Assembly (NCBI GenBank): GCA_002304445.1
Contig: NEVA01000007.1
Coordinates: 88,525 to 152,524 of the forward strand
Length of the DNA stretch: 64,000 bases
DNA from: Opitutia bacterium Tous-C4FEB
Lineage (GTDB): Bacteria > Verrucomicrobiota > Verrucomicrobiia > Opitutales > Opitutaceae
Reading direction: 5' to 3'
Shown: positions 8,622 to 16,813 of the stretch, in pieces
Layout: each line of letters starts with the position of its first letter
How positions within the stretch are numbered: position 1 is the stretch's first letter
The notes under the pieces: model-generated
What the model saw: only the letters and a program-made list of their open reading frames with translations
The model's database searches: none
What the model was told of the DNA's origin: nothing
Made by a program: the position numbers and the translations under genes

Positions 8622-9620
8622 TCAGGGCTTGTGAATGTAGTCGAAGGGCTGCTGGCGGATTACATCAAAATGTTCCTCCACCCAGGCGATGGTGGCGCGA
8701 ACGCCTTCCTCGAGGACGACGGTATCGCTCCAGCCAAGAGTCTGGCGGGCCTTGGCGCTATCCAAAGTGTAGGCGGCATCTTTGCCGGGACGGTCGTCGG
8801 TGATCTGCGCAACCTGGGCGAAATCGGCACTCATCAGACGGCAGATCATTTCTACGAGTGCGCGGATGGAGATGAATCGCGGCGTCGAAAGATGGTAACA
8901 CTCGCCGGTGGGAGCCTGGCGCGCAATGGCGAGAGTGGCCGCAGCGATGTCGTCGATGTGGATGAAAGAACGTACCGAATGGCCGCCCCCGTGGAGCTGG
9001 AGTTTGTGACCGAGCTTGATCGAAAGAATCGTGCGAGGAATGATGCGGTAAAGTTGCTGGCCGGGACCGTACACGTTTGCGGCGCGGGTCCAAACCACGG
9101 GAAACTGGTACTGGTTGAAGAATGTTCGCAGGTGTAAATCGCACGCAGCGCGCGAGGCGGCGTAGGGTGTGCTCGGGTTGAACGGCGCGCTCTCGGTGAT
9201 GACGCCGCTCGTGCTGCCGTAGACTTCGGGCGTGCCGACGTGTACGTATTTTTTGAGCCAAGTGCGGCGGCGCAGGGCCTCGTGCAGGCGGAGGTTGGCC
9301 ATGACATTGGTCTGGTACCAGTGCTCGGGATGGAGCCAGCTCTGGGCGACCATGCCTTGGGCAGCAAAGTTAACCACCATCGAGGGCGCGAATGCGTCGA
9401 GGGCGGCGATCACGCGGTCGGGATGCTCGTTGAGATCGGCCTGAACGAAGCGCCACCGCGCCTGCAACTCGGCGGACAGCCAGCGGTAGGGAAGGAAACT
9501 GGCGGACGGCTCCTCCGAGCGGCTCAGGCCGAGCACTTCCACGCCCTCAACCAGGCAATGGCGAGCAAAGCTGGCCCCCGAAAAAGAATTACTGCCGATG
9601 ATTGCGATGCGTTCGGACAT
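8622..9620 (-). CDS. Divergent NDP-sugar epimerase/dehydratase (RmlB-like fold)
   Basis: The 332-residue extended SDR starts at the ATG at 9620 (MSERIAIIGSNSFSG); the open frame continues upstream to 9812 without support. The order of motifs resembles dTDP-glucose 4,6-dehydratase: VVNFAAQG, VHVGTPEVYGS, PSTPYAASRAACD, then AANVYGPGQ and GHSVRSFIHIDD. Several key positions differ. The cofactor loop lacks its middle glycine (GSNSFSG), the dehydratase TDE reads TPE (130-132), and YxxxK reads Y153-A-A-S-R157. It may use a modified mechanism or substrate. It lies 10 nt before the bifunctional kinase gene. Confidence 0.85.
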   Translation of the reverse strand: MSERIAIIGSNSFSGASFARHCLVEGVEVLGLSRSEEPSASFLPYRWLSAELQARWRFVQADLNEHPDRVIAALDAFAPSMVVNFAAQGMVAQSWLHPEHWYQTNVMANLRLHEALRRRTWLKKYVHVGTPEVYGSTSGVITESAPFNPSTPYAASRAACDLHLRTFFNQYQFPVVWTRAANVYGPGQQLYRIIPRTILSIKLGHKLQLHGGGHSVRSFIHIDDIAAATLAIARQAPTGECYHLSTPRFISIRALVEMICRLMSADFAQVAQITDDRPGKDAAYTLDSAKARQTLGWSDTVVLEEGVRATIAWVEEHFDVIRQQPFDYIHKP

Positions 9621-9637
9621 GGGAAAAACGCCGTGGG

Positions 9638-10327
9638 TTAACGAGAGTTGCGGACGGCGGCGGTGCGGGTGCTGGGGGCCTCGGCGGTCCAACCACGCGG
9701 ATGTGCCGAGAGCTCCTGCATGAGCATGTGGCCGATCATAACCTGGAGGTCTTCGGCCACCTGCATGTCGTCCACAGGAAAATGGATCGGGTGGTCGGCG
9801 AGCGTGAGGCATTTACCTCCAGAATAACCGAGGATCGCGTAACTGGTCATGTTCAGCTCGCGGGCGCGCTCCAGGGCTTTGACAATATTGGGAGAATTGC
9901 CGCTGCCGGAAAACGTCAGCAGCAGGTCACCCGGCTCGGCCAGAACAGAAAGTTGTTGGGCAAAAATATCCGCGTAACCGATATCGTTACCTAGGCAGGT
10001 CATGACCGCGCAATTGGCGGTCAGGGCGGTGACACGCAGGCCACGCCCATCGGCCTTGGCTACGCCGTAGAGAAAGTCGTTTGCGAGGTGGATGGCGTTG
10101 GCGGCGCTCCCACCGTTGCCACAGAGGAACACTTGGCGGCGATCCCGCCAGCAGCGGCGCAGGGCTTCAGCCAAACCAGCGACGTCGGACCAATCGTGGT
10201 TGTTCCAGGCGGTCTCCAACGTATCGTGGTAGCGCCGGACAAACTCAGGGACGGTTTTCGACTTTGAGGGGGAGCGAAGGCGGGCTGGCTTTGCAACGGT
10301 TATCATGGAGCGCAATTCCGTAAGCAA
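9638..10327 (-). CDS. SIS-domain sugar isomerase, phosphoheptose-isomerase (GmhA)-like
   Basis: The 229-residue product has a single SIS domain: LCGNGGSAANAIHLANDF (residues 68-85), SGSGNSPNIVKAL, and the closing helix AEDLQVMIGHMLMQE. GmhA converts sedoheptulose-7-phosphate to D-glycero-manno-heptose-7-phosphate. The GNGGS sugar-phosphate motif and the His/Glu positions are consistent with this activity. It is the first gene of the ten-gene minus-strand operon. An internal ATG at residue 8 (10306) is an alternative start. The 25-residue basic N-terminal leader and the C-terminal tail after LSAHPRG are extensions on the core domain. Confidence 0.85.
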   Translation of the reverse strand: MLTELRSMITVAKPARLRSPSKSKTVPEFVRRYHDTLETAWNNHDWSDVAGLAEALRRCWRDRRQVFLCGNGGSAANAIHLANDFLYGVAKADGRGLRVTALTANCAVMTCLGNDIGYADIFAQQLSVLAEPGDLLLTFSGSGNSPNIVKALERARELNMTSYAILGYSGGKCLTLADHPIHFPVDDMQVAEDLQVMIGHMLMQELSAHPRGWTAEAPSTRTAAVRNSR

Positions 10328-10906
10328 AGCTTAAGCCAAGAACGAAAAGAAATTTTTAGTATCTAATAATCAACGGCTTAAAAAGTTTATTAGATTCCAT
10401 TTTATTAAAATCTCCCGCAAAAACTGAGGCTGGAAGAATTTGCCGGAGCGACTCGTCGGCGGGGACTCGTATCAAGCCGCCAACTGCCTTTGCCCACAAT
10501 CCCCGCAATAATTAACCTCCAATACGGGCCGCGTAGTCGAAGTCCAAAAACGCCACCAACGAGGCGACTTCCAAGGGCAGGCCCATTCGCAAGGCAGGTA
10601 GTGCGGAGGCCGGTCGATGTGAACGTGCGAATGTACCGGTTGACGCAGCGGGCACAAAAAGGGAGGAATACATTTTAACCGAAGCTTACAAAGGGTACGA
10701 AGATACTCTCGTAGCGGGGTGTCGGACTTCCCTGTGTGATGCTTGAGTCGGGGCGCAGGAACAAGGTAAAGCGCTTCGTGATCGTTGTTAGCTTCTGCGG
10801 AGATTACAGTAGCTTGGACTCTGCGCCCTTTGAGGCTTCCTTTGCGCAAATCCCCATTAGCGGGCGCTTGCGGCCACGGGACTACGTCGGAAAGCTGTTA
10901 TGTGGC
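10328..10906. other. Intergenic region between glycosyltransferase and sugar operon
   Basis: This 579-nt gap starts with an AT-rich stretch (10,330-10,425) upstream of the SIS gene that probably holds the operon promoter; no strong -35/-10 pair stands out. The rest has no recognisable gene. A 125-codon minus-strand frame at 10472-10849 has no recognisable domain and an odd Trp/Pro/Cys-rich composition, and was not accepted. Confidence 0.5.
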
Positions 10907-13900
10907 CTAGGCTTTGGGCTTTTCAAAGGATTTAATCAGAGCGTCAAGGGTGGTTGCGTTAGAGTTCACGGCGCCGGCTTTGACGGAGGCAGGAGCGAGG
11001 AGGCGTTCGACCAGTTGCTCGATCTTGAACACGGCGCGGTCGACCGAAAAATCGAAGGAGCGCTGTTGGCCGCGGGTCTGGAGATCCCGGAAGAGCTCGG
11101 GGTTGTTCGCGAGAAGGGTGAGGCGTTCGGCGAGGGCGGCGGGCTCGGCCGCGGGGAACAGGAGGCCGTCCTGACCATGGCGGATGATTTCGCAGGCGCC
11201 GCCGGTGCCGGAGGAAATTACGACCAAGCCTGCGGCAAGGGCCTCGACTTGGGAAATGCCAAAGGGCTCAGCGAACTGGCTGGGGAAGACGAGTACGTTG
11301 CTGCGGGCGAAGAGCGCAGACAGGCCGTGGCGATCGAGAAAGCCGGTGAAGCGCACCTTGTCGGCCATGCCCTCGTCCTCGATGTAGCTCGTGAGGGTTT
11401 CGAGGAACGCGGGATCGGTGCTGTCGCCCGCGATCTCGGCCACAAAGTCAATGCGGGAGCGATGCAGGCGGGCGAGAGCCTGAATAAGGATGTGCACACC
11501 TTTGTAGGGCATGACGAGGCTAGCGTAGGCGATGCGCAGTTTGCGCGCGTCAGGCAGGAAGTAGCGATAGAAACGGTCGATGCGGGCGCCCGGGTAGAGT
11601 GTCTCGACGTGGGCGGCTTGGTAGCCGGCTTGGTGGTAGGCCCGACCGTTCCAGTCACTGCACGGGGCGACCCAATAGCGAGGCGAGCTGGGTTGGGCCG
11701 CGGGGAGGTAACCGGGCGCGGCGTTGGCCAAGGCGTGGAGTACTGGCAGGCCGGCGGCAAGCGCGGCGTTGAGCAGGTCGATGCCAAGAAAATCGGAATT
11801 GCCTAGCAGGATCAGATCAGCGCGGAAGTCGCGTGCAGCGTGCACCACGGTGCGGGCGTTGGCTGCTGCCAGTTTGGCCAGCTCTTGGGGCGTATCGACG
11901 GCGCGGGTCACGCCCTCGCGCCATTCGCCCAGGAGGCGAAGCGTACGCGACACCTGAGCCTCCAGTGCGATCTCGTCCTCGGTGGGCGGCTTGCGCAGGT
12001 AGGAAGCGTCACCGGTGAGGATGAGCACCTCGTGGCCGCGGGCACGCAGGCCGAAGGCGAACTCCCACATCATGCGGCCGTAACCACCCAGCTCCTCGGG
12101 CGGAAAGAGGTTGGTGACCACCACGATCCGGCGGGGTTGGGCAGAGGGTTCTACGCCTTGGCCGTGGGTGATCACTTGATACGCAGAGACGTCCAGAACG
12201 GCGGCGTGATCGGCGAGCAGCTCTTGGCGCAGCGTCTCGATTTCGGGAGCGAGTGGCGCGGTGCGAGCGGCCTCGCTCAACACGATGGCGGCGGACGCCG
12301 TTTCGCCAAGCTCAAGGCACAGGGCACCAAGCTGGATAAGCGCGGACGCGCAGTTGCGATCAAGGAAAATGGCGCGTTGCAGCGCCTCTTTATAAAGCGG
12401 TGTGTCTTCACGCTGGCCGGCGAGTTCCGCCACGGCCAAGGCCTCGTCGGCCGTGTCGCTTTTCTCCAAGAGGTAAGCAAGCAGGGCGGACGACGGGGAC
12501 CCGGTGCCGACGGCGCGGCTTTGACTCAGCCAGGAACCGGCTTGGTTCAATGCATATACGCCCGAGTCGATCGTAGCGTAGCCCCAGGCGGCCAACTCGG
12601 CGGAGGCCGAGGCGGGCGCAATGACCAGGGTGCCGCGGAAGGCGTTGAGCGCCTCCCCCAGCCCGGCGTTGTCGCCGCTCCACCAGAGCAAGTGATGGCG
12701 CGGGAGTTCGCCCTCCGCCGGGCGCGCCAGCGGATCAAGGGGGTCCGTTCTCAGGTCCGAAACGGGTTTGACTAGCAGGCGGGGAAGGTCGGCGTAGGCG
12801 GCGACACCAGCGACGGCTTCAGGGCGGCAGAACACCGTGACCTGCGCCGAATCTCGATGCAGCGACTGGAGCAGCTCGTAGGCGCGGATCGCATCCTCGG
12901 GCGCTGCGCCAACACCGCCCAGTCTGAAGATGCGCGAGGGCTGCTCCAAAACGTAGCGCGGATTGACCTTGCCGGAGTGAACCAGATCAAAGAACTCGCG
13001 ACGCTTGACGTCCGAATGGTGCGACTTGACCAGCTCGGCCTGGCCGGCCGCGCGAATTTTGAAGGCCTGCTCCGGATGGGCCAAGTAATGGTTGATTTTC
13101 TCAACGAGCTCGCCCGGGGTGCGCCAGGTGTCGAGGTGTTCGCCGGCGTTGAACAGAGCAGGCAAGCCGGACGAGACGGAGAGTTCGTCGGTGAGCAGGA
13201 AACCGCCGGCGGACAGCGCCTCAAAGACGCGCAGGTTGAGATCGCCGTTGAGAGAAATGTTCAGCGTGATCTGCGAGTCGGCGTACACGTCGGCCGTCTG
13301 GGCGAGAGGGCAGGTCAGCGCCTCAAGCGGTAGGCCCTCGAGCGTGAGATGATTGAGGACATGCCGGCGATACGGGTGGTGTTTGCCCGCCTGGCCCACG
13401 AAAGTCAGCGGCCGTGAGGGGGCAGCGGACAGTTTACGTGGGAGGAAACCGTAATCGAGCGCGGGGAGCCAGTGGACATTCGTGAGACCCGCTTCCTGAA
13501 ACCAGCAGGCGTGGTGGCGGGTGTGGTCGAGGATGATGAAGTCAAATGGTTCCTCGCGGGCGTAACGCAGGACAGTTTGCAGCGGCTGGGTGAGGTGGTG
13601 GGTGTCGCCGACGAGCAGCACGCGAGGGCATTTCACTTGGGCCAGCCCGCGTGGGAAATTGCGACCGGTGGCGTCGGCCTTGACCACTACGATCTCGGGT
13701 TTCTGCGCGGCGGGCAACTGGGCGATGACGGCGTTGATGTCGAAAGAGCCGGCGGGGGTGCGCAGAGCCTGCATCCGACCCGAGGCCTCGCGGGTGTCGG
13801 TGTCTGGACCGCAGAAGACCTCGTGAGGGGAAAAAATCGGCTTTCGGTAGGCGTCCTGGTGCGCCAAGAAAAACAAGAGAGCTTGCGGCGAGGGCAGGAC

Positions 13901-13924
13901 GGACGAAGCGAAGTTTTTACTCAT
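10907..13924 (-). CDS. Large two-module glycosyltransferase (CgeB-like N-terminus, GT4 C-terminus)
   Basis: The product has 1005 residues. The N-terminal ~330 residues look like the CgeB/Glyco_trans_1_2 family (RVFEALSAGGFLLTDELS, then a YLAHPEQ region). The middle (~335-580) includes a short TPR-like helical pair (ALIQLGALCLELGETASAA). From about 580 there is a complete GT-B enzyme: VTNLFPPEELGGYGRMM, then MPYKGVHILIQAL, and a nucleotide-sugar site SQFAEPFGISQVEALAAG (E-x7-E type). It should act in the cytoplasm as a retaining glycosyltransferase. Its place between a nucleotide-sugar operon and three flagellin genes, on the same strand, suggests flagellin glycosylation; this is inference. 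A surface-polysaccharide role is the alternative. Confidence 0.85.
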   Translation of the reverse strand: MSKNFASSVLPSPQALLFFLAHQDAYRKPIFSPHEVFCGPDTDTREASGRMQALRTPAGSFDINAVIAQLPAAQKPEIVVVKADATGRNFPRGLAQVKCPRVLLVGDTHHLTQPLQTVLRYAREEPFDFIILDHTRHHACWFQEAGLTNVHWLPALDYGFLPRKLSAAPSRPLTFVGQAGKHHPYRRHVLNHLTLEGLPLEALTCPLAQTADVYADSQITLNISLNGDLNLRVFEALSAGGFLLTDELSVSSGLPALFNAGEHLDTWRTPGELVEKINHYLAHPEQAFKIRAAGQAELVKSHHSDVKRREFFDLVHSGKVNPRYVLEQPSRIFRLGGVGAAPEDAIRAYELLQSLHRDSAQVTVFCRPEAVAGVAAYADLPRLLVKPVSDLRTDPLDPLARPAEGELPRHHLLWWSGDNAGLGEALNAFRGTLVIAPASASAELAAWGYATIDSGVYALNQAGSWLSQSRAVGTGSPSSALLAYLLEKSDTADEALAVAELAGQREDTPLYKEALQRAIFLDRNCASALIQLGALCLELGETASAAIVLSEAARTAPLAPEIETLRQELLADHAAVLDVSAYQVITHGQGVEPSAQPRRIVVVTNLFPPEELGGYGRMMWEFAFGLRARGHEVLILTGDASYLRKPPTEDEIALEAQVSRTLRLLGEWREGVTRAVDTPQELAKLAAANARTVVHAARDFRADLILLGNSDFLGIDLLNAALAAGLPVLHALANAAPGYLPAAQPSSPRYWVAPCSDWNGRAYHQAGYQAAHVETLYPGARIDRFYRYFLPDARKLRIAYASLVMPYKGVHILIQALARLHRSRIDFVAEIAGDSTDPAFLETLTSYIEDEGMADKVRFTGFLDRHGLSALFARSNVLVFPSQFAEPFGISQVEALAAGLVVISSGTGGACEIIRHGQDGLLFPAAEPAALAERLTLLANNPELFRDLQTRGQQRSFDFSVDRAVFKIEQLVERLLAPASVKAGAVNSNATTLDALIKSFEKPKA

Positions 13925-14261
13925 GGGGATGTGGGGCGGGCAAACAGACCGGGGATACAGCGCGGAAAAAACGACTTACCCGCGAGGCACGCTCATTCCG
14001 CACGAGGAGCCGCAGTTTTGCCCTTTTTGACAAGAGTTTTGTCGCGAGCCGATTGCCGGACCGAGGGGAGATTACGACAATCAACGATACACAATCAACG
14101 ATTACCCCCGCTGCGAAAACAGGCTCGACTGTGTCACGGCTGGTTGGCCGAGGAGTTCGCAGGTAAGCGACCCAAACTAATAAAAAATAAAAATGGGGCT
14201 TTGAGCTCAACCTCAAAGCCCCATTATCCTATCGTTTTATATTAAGTCAAAGTACCGTGAC
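13925..14261. other. Intergenic region holding a flagellin terminator
   Basis: This 337-nt gap lies between the first flagellin stop and the glycosyltransferase start. Its right part is the terminator at 14178-14225; the rest should contain the promoter and leader of the glycosyltransferase gene. No coding signal was seen. Confidence 0.5.
14178..14225 (-). terminator. Rho-independent terminator of flagellin gene 1
   Basis: A perfect 14-bp stem (14192-14205 with 14212-14225; AATGGGGCTTTGAG) closes a 6-nt loop. On the minus strand it is followed by TTTATTTTTTATTA (14191-14178). It lies 37 nt past the flagellin stop. Confidence 0.92.
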
Positions 14262-15056
14262 TTAACGTAAAAGCTGTAGAGCGCTTTGAGCCGAACCGTT
14301 GGCTTGGGCGATCATCGACGTACCCGCTTGGACCAAGGTATTATAGCGAGCCAATCGCGTCGACTCTTCGGCGACATCTACATCCATGATCCGGCTAATC
14401 GCCGACTCTTGGTTGATTTTGGCCGCAGACTGCAACTCTTGCTGGAAGCCTAATACGCTCTGTTTCGCTCCATTTTCCGCCCGAATTTCAGCGATTGTCT
14501 GGATAGCAGTTGTCGTAGTGGTGGCACCGCCAATCGTAAGTGCGTTAGCGCCTGAAATTGCCGTAAGCAAAGCTGCTGCCCCAAAAGCCACAGAATCCGT
14601 GGAAGTGACGAGATTGTCGTTGATAGAAACAGTCAAGGCGGACCCAAACAGGCTTCTCGTATTCACCGCATCGTCCGTCATTGCTAGCAAGCTAGTATTT
14701 AGGGCAGTGAACTCCGTGGAATAAAGATTAATATCTGCCGCGGCCTTGGTCGGGTCGGCATAGAGGGCTTGGAGTTCGCTCATGCGCTCCAAAACCTTAC
14801 TGACCGTTTTCAGGGCGGAATCTTGCTGTTGGAGGAACGACAGAGCGTTGCCGATGTTGGCGGAGACTACCCCAGTGCGCTTGGCAGCGGCACCGAGACG
14901 GCCAGCCACAGCGACGCCACCGGCATCATCCGAAGCGTTTACAATTTTGCTGCCGCTCGAGAGCCGATTAAGGCTCTTTTGCAGCATAGCATTCGAAGCG
15001 GAGAGATTGCTTGAGGCAATCGACGCCGCTGTATTGGTATTAATAATAACTGACAT
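14262..15056 (-). CDS. Flagellin 1 (short, D0/D1 only)
   Basis: The 264-residue flagellin has the conserved N-terminal coiled coil (INTNTAASIASSNLSAS, then LNRLSSGSKIVNASDDAGG) and C-terminal helix (EESTRLARYNTLVQAGTSMI). The middle is so short that the surface D2/D3 domains are essentially missing. The ATG at 15056 is chosen because it begins the flagellin N-terminus and has CAAGGAAG 7 nt upstream; the frame extends further to 15122 without support. It is a close paralogue of the gene at 15442, sharing long identical stretches at both ends and in SELQALYADPTK. The leader has a CsrA-type hairpin and the gene has its own terminator, so it is probably monocistronic. Confidence 0.96.
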   Translation of the reverse strand: MSVIINTNTAASIASSNLSASNAMLQKSLNRLSSGSKIVNASDDAGGVAVAGRLGAAAKRTGVVSANIGNALSFLQQQDSALKTVSKVLERMSELQALYADPTKAAADINLYSTEFTALNTSLLAMTDDAVNTRSLFGSALTVSINDNLVTSTDSVAFGAAALLTAISGANALTIGGATTTTTAIQTIAEIRAENGAKQSVLGFQQELQSAAKINQESAISRIMDVDVAEESTRLARYNTLVQAGTSMIAQANGSAQSALQLLR

Positions 15057-15063
15057 ATGTTTA

Positions 15064-15095
15064 CTTCCTTGCTTATATGCAACGTCCGTCGTTGC
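15064..15095 (-). promoter_or_regulatory. Candidate double CsrA site in flagellin 1 leader
   Basis: On the mRNA (minus strand), stem GCAACG / loop ACGGA / CGTTGC occupies 15095-15079. The Shine-Dalgarno CAAGGAAG is at 15071-15064. Both contain ANGGA, the core of CsrA sites, with the GG pairs 19 nt apart. CsrA bound to both would block ribosome entry. Confidence 0.7.
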
Positions 15096-15300
15096 CCCGA
15101 ATCGTCTTATGGAGACGATCAATCCAACTGAGATCGAGAAATCTCAAGGTTATACCAACGCGAACTGCGAAAGTGATAACGCGGTGCTCTAGCTCGCCGT
15201 AGACCCCCAAGTGGAACCGAAGTCCTCGCGCGGGATTTGATTCTTCAGATCGCTGGAGCCAATGACTCTTCCGCTTAAACAATCCCATATACACAAGCCT

Positions 15301-15354
15301 CCGCCTCGGCCCGGAGTGGACCGGGGCCAAGGCGGCTTTTATCGAAGATAAAAG
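15301..15354. repeat. GC-rich imperfect inverted repeat plus small hairpin downstream of flagellin 2
   Basis: CCGCCTCGGCCCGG (15301-15314) pairs with CCGGGGCCAAGGCGG (15321-15335) with a mismatch and a bulge. A second hairpin CTTTTATC-GAA-GATAAAAG lies at 15336-15354. It is 88 nt past the flagellin 2 stop but has no downstream T-run on that strand, so a terminator role is uncertain. Confidence 0.5.
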
Positions 15355-15441
15355 CGAGGTAGGCATAGAATGATACATGCTGGTAGATACTTCGCCTAAA
15401 TAGGAGAGTAGCTAAGAGGTGATGATATCTAGTTTTCGGAA

Positions 15442-16242
15442 TTAGCCGCGGAGGAGCTGCAGGGCCGACTGCGTGCTTTGGTTGGCCTGGGCGACCATGG
15501 AGGTGCCGGCTTGGACCAAGGTGTTGTAGCGGGCTAGCTGGGTAGATTCCTCGGCTACATCGACATCCATGATCCGACTGATCGCCGCATCCATGTTTAT
15601 GCGATTGGCACCAAGCATCTCTTGCTGGAAGCCTAATACACTCTGTTTAGCGCCGTTTTCCGCGCGCTGTCCGGCTATCGTCTGAATTGCCGTGTTGAGG
15701 TTGCTTACTTGATCAATAACAAGGCTCGATCCGGCAGTACCGATCGCGGAGCCTAGATTGGCCAACCCAAAAGCTACGGCATCGGTAGTGCTGAGCTGGT
15801 CGTTCACCGAGACGCTCATGGCGGCGGTGGCGAAGATATCTAGAGTGTTGACCTTGTCATCGGTCATGGCCACTAGGCTGGTCTTCAAAGCAGAAAACTC
15901 CGTGCCATACAGCGCGGTGTCACTTGTAGATTTGGTTGGGTCGGCATACAGCGCTTGGAGCTCGCTCATCCGCTCTAAGATTTTACCCACCGTTTTGAGG
16001 GCGGAGTCTTGGTGCTGGAGGAACGACACGGCGTTACCGACGTTAGCCGAGACAACGGCGGAACGCTTGGAGGCTGCCGCTAGGCGTGAAGCCACGGCAA
16101 CGCCACCGGCATCATCCGAGGCGTTTACAATTTTGCTACCGCTCGACAGCCGATTAAGGCTGCGCTGCAGCATAGCATTCGACGCGGCTAGATTGTTTGA
16201 GGCAATCGACGCCGCGGTGTTGGTATTAATGACTACTGGCAT
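15442..16242 (-). CDS. Flagellin 2 (short, D0/D1 only)
   Basis: The 266-residue flagellin is closely related to flagellin 1. It has the same N-terminus (INTNTAASIASNNL, SSGSKIVNASDDAGG) and the same C-terminal block (IMDVDVAEESTQLARYN, LVQAGTSMVAQAN). Differences are concentrated in the central 100-200 region that would be surface-exposed or near it. Export would be through the flagellar type III system; no signal peptide is present. The ATG at 16242 is preceded by CAAGGAAG and by a 6-bp hairpin with loop ACGGA. The duplication of flagellins 1 and 2 looks recent compared with flagellin 3. Confidence 0.96.
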   Translation of the reverse strand: MPVVINTNTAASIASNNLAASNAMLQRSLNRLSSGSKIVNASDDAGGVAVASRLAAASKRSAVVSANVGNAVSFLQHQDSALKTVGKILERMSELQALYADPTKSTSDTALYGTEFSALKTSLVAMTDDKVNTLDIFATAAMSVSVNDQLSTTDAVAFGLANLGSAIGTAGSSLVIDQVSNLNTAIQTIAGQRAENGAKQSVLGFQQEMLGANRINMDAAISRIMDVDVAEESTQLARYNTLVQAGTSMVAQANQSTQSALQLLRG

Positions 16243-16813
16243 GGTACTATTCTTCCTTGTTTGATACGACGTCCGTCGTCGTCACGAATAGCCGAAGTCG
16301 GTGGCTATCACTCCGTGTGCGGAGCAATCCGCAAAAGTGAGATAACCAACGCGAGAGGAACACTTACCCTGATAGAAACTACACTGAATACATAAGCCTT
16401 ACGCGTGAGTGCGTAGGATAGAATCAGTGGTGATCATGACTTTTTCGAAGTGCCATGATCTGCAGGGGGGACAGTTTAACGATTTAGCATAAGTAGAAAA
16501 TGTGTTGGGCGAGGGCTTCTGAGCCGATGACTATAGACTCGACTTGGGCGACTACCCTTCGTGAGAGCAGGTCCGTTGGAGAACACCCGAGACGGGTAGC
16601 AGCGCAGGCAGGCCGGTTCGGGTTAACCGTTTTGGCGGAAAGGCCGGGCGGTCGGTTTTAATGAGGCAGCACCGGGAGAGTGCCGCACCGGCCAGGGGGG
16701 CCGGCGATGGTGGATGTGCGCAGCCCTGACCGCACCTAGCCGGGTGTCGGTTAGGTAACAGTCAGGGACGGGGCGAGTCGCCGATGAGCGACTCATCACT
16801 CTGCGGGTCGAGC
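16243..16813. other. Intergenic region: flagellin 2 leader and promoter, flagellin 3 downstream region
   Basis: The left 180 nt of this 571-nt gap are the flagellin 2 leader with its hairpin and the shared 10-mer TCGCGTTGGT (minus, 16354-16345). The right part has small GC-rich hairpins (for example GAGTCGC...GCGACTC near 16,780) without T-runs. No gene was recognised. Confidence 0.5.
16252..16282 (-). promoter_or_regulatory. Candidate double CsrA site in flagellin 2 leader
   Basis: On the mRNA, stem ACGACG / loop ACGGA / CGTCGT lies at 16282-16266 and the Shine-Dalgarno CAAGGAAG at 16259-16252. The GG pairs are 18 nt apart. The stem sequence differs from flagellin 1 but the pairing and the loop are kept, which indicates selection for the structure. 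Confidence 0.7.

Larger units (their letters stand above)
15057..15441. other. Intergenic region: promoter and leader of flagellin 1, 3' region of flagellin 2
   Basis: This 385-nt gap contains the leader hairpin at 15064-15095, a 10-mer (TCGCGTTGGT on the minus strand, 15163-15154) also found about 100 nt upstream of flagellin 2, and a GC-rich inverted repeat at 15301-15335. No coding sequence was recognised. Confidence 0.5.

Noticed and set aside
7184..8803. 539-codon plus-strand frame
   Set aside because: It lies antisense to the permuted HldE-like gene and has no motif; long shadow frames are common in this GC-rich DNA.
10472..10849. 125-codon minus-strand ORF in the gap before the double glycosyltransferase
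   Set aside because: Odd composition (Trp, Pro, Cys, His rich), no domain, and no ribosome site; a transposase remnant was considered but no recognisable motif was found.
16777..16795. GAGTCGC...GCGACTC hairpin as terminator of flagellin 3
   Set aside because: The stem is short and no T-run follows on the minus strand.
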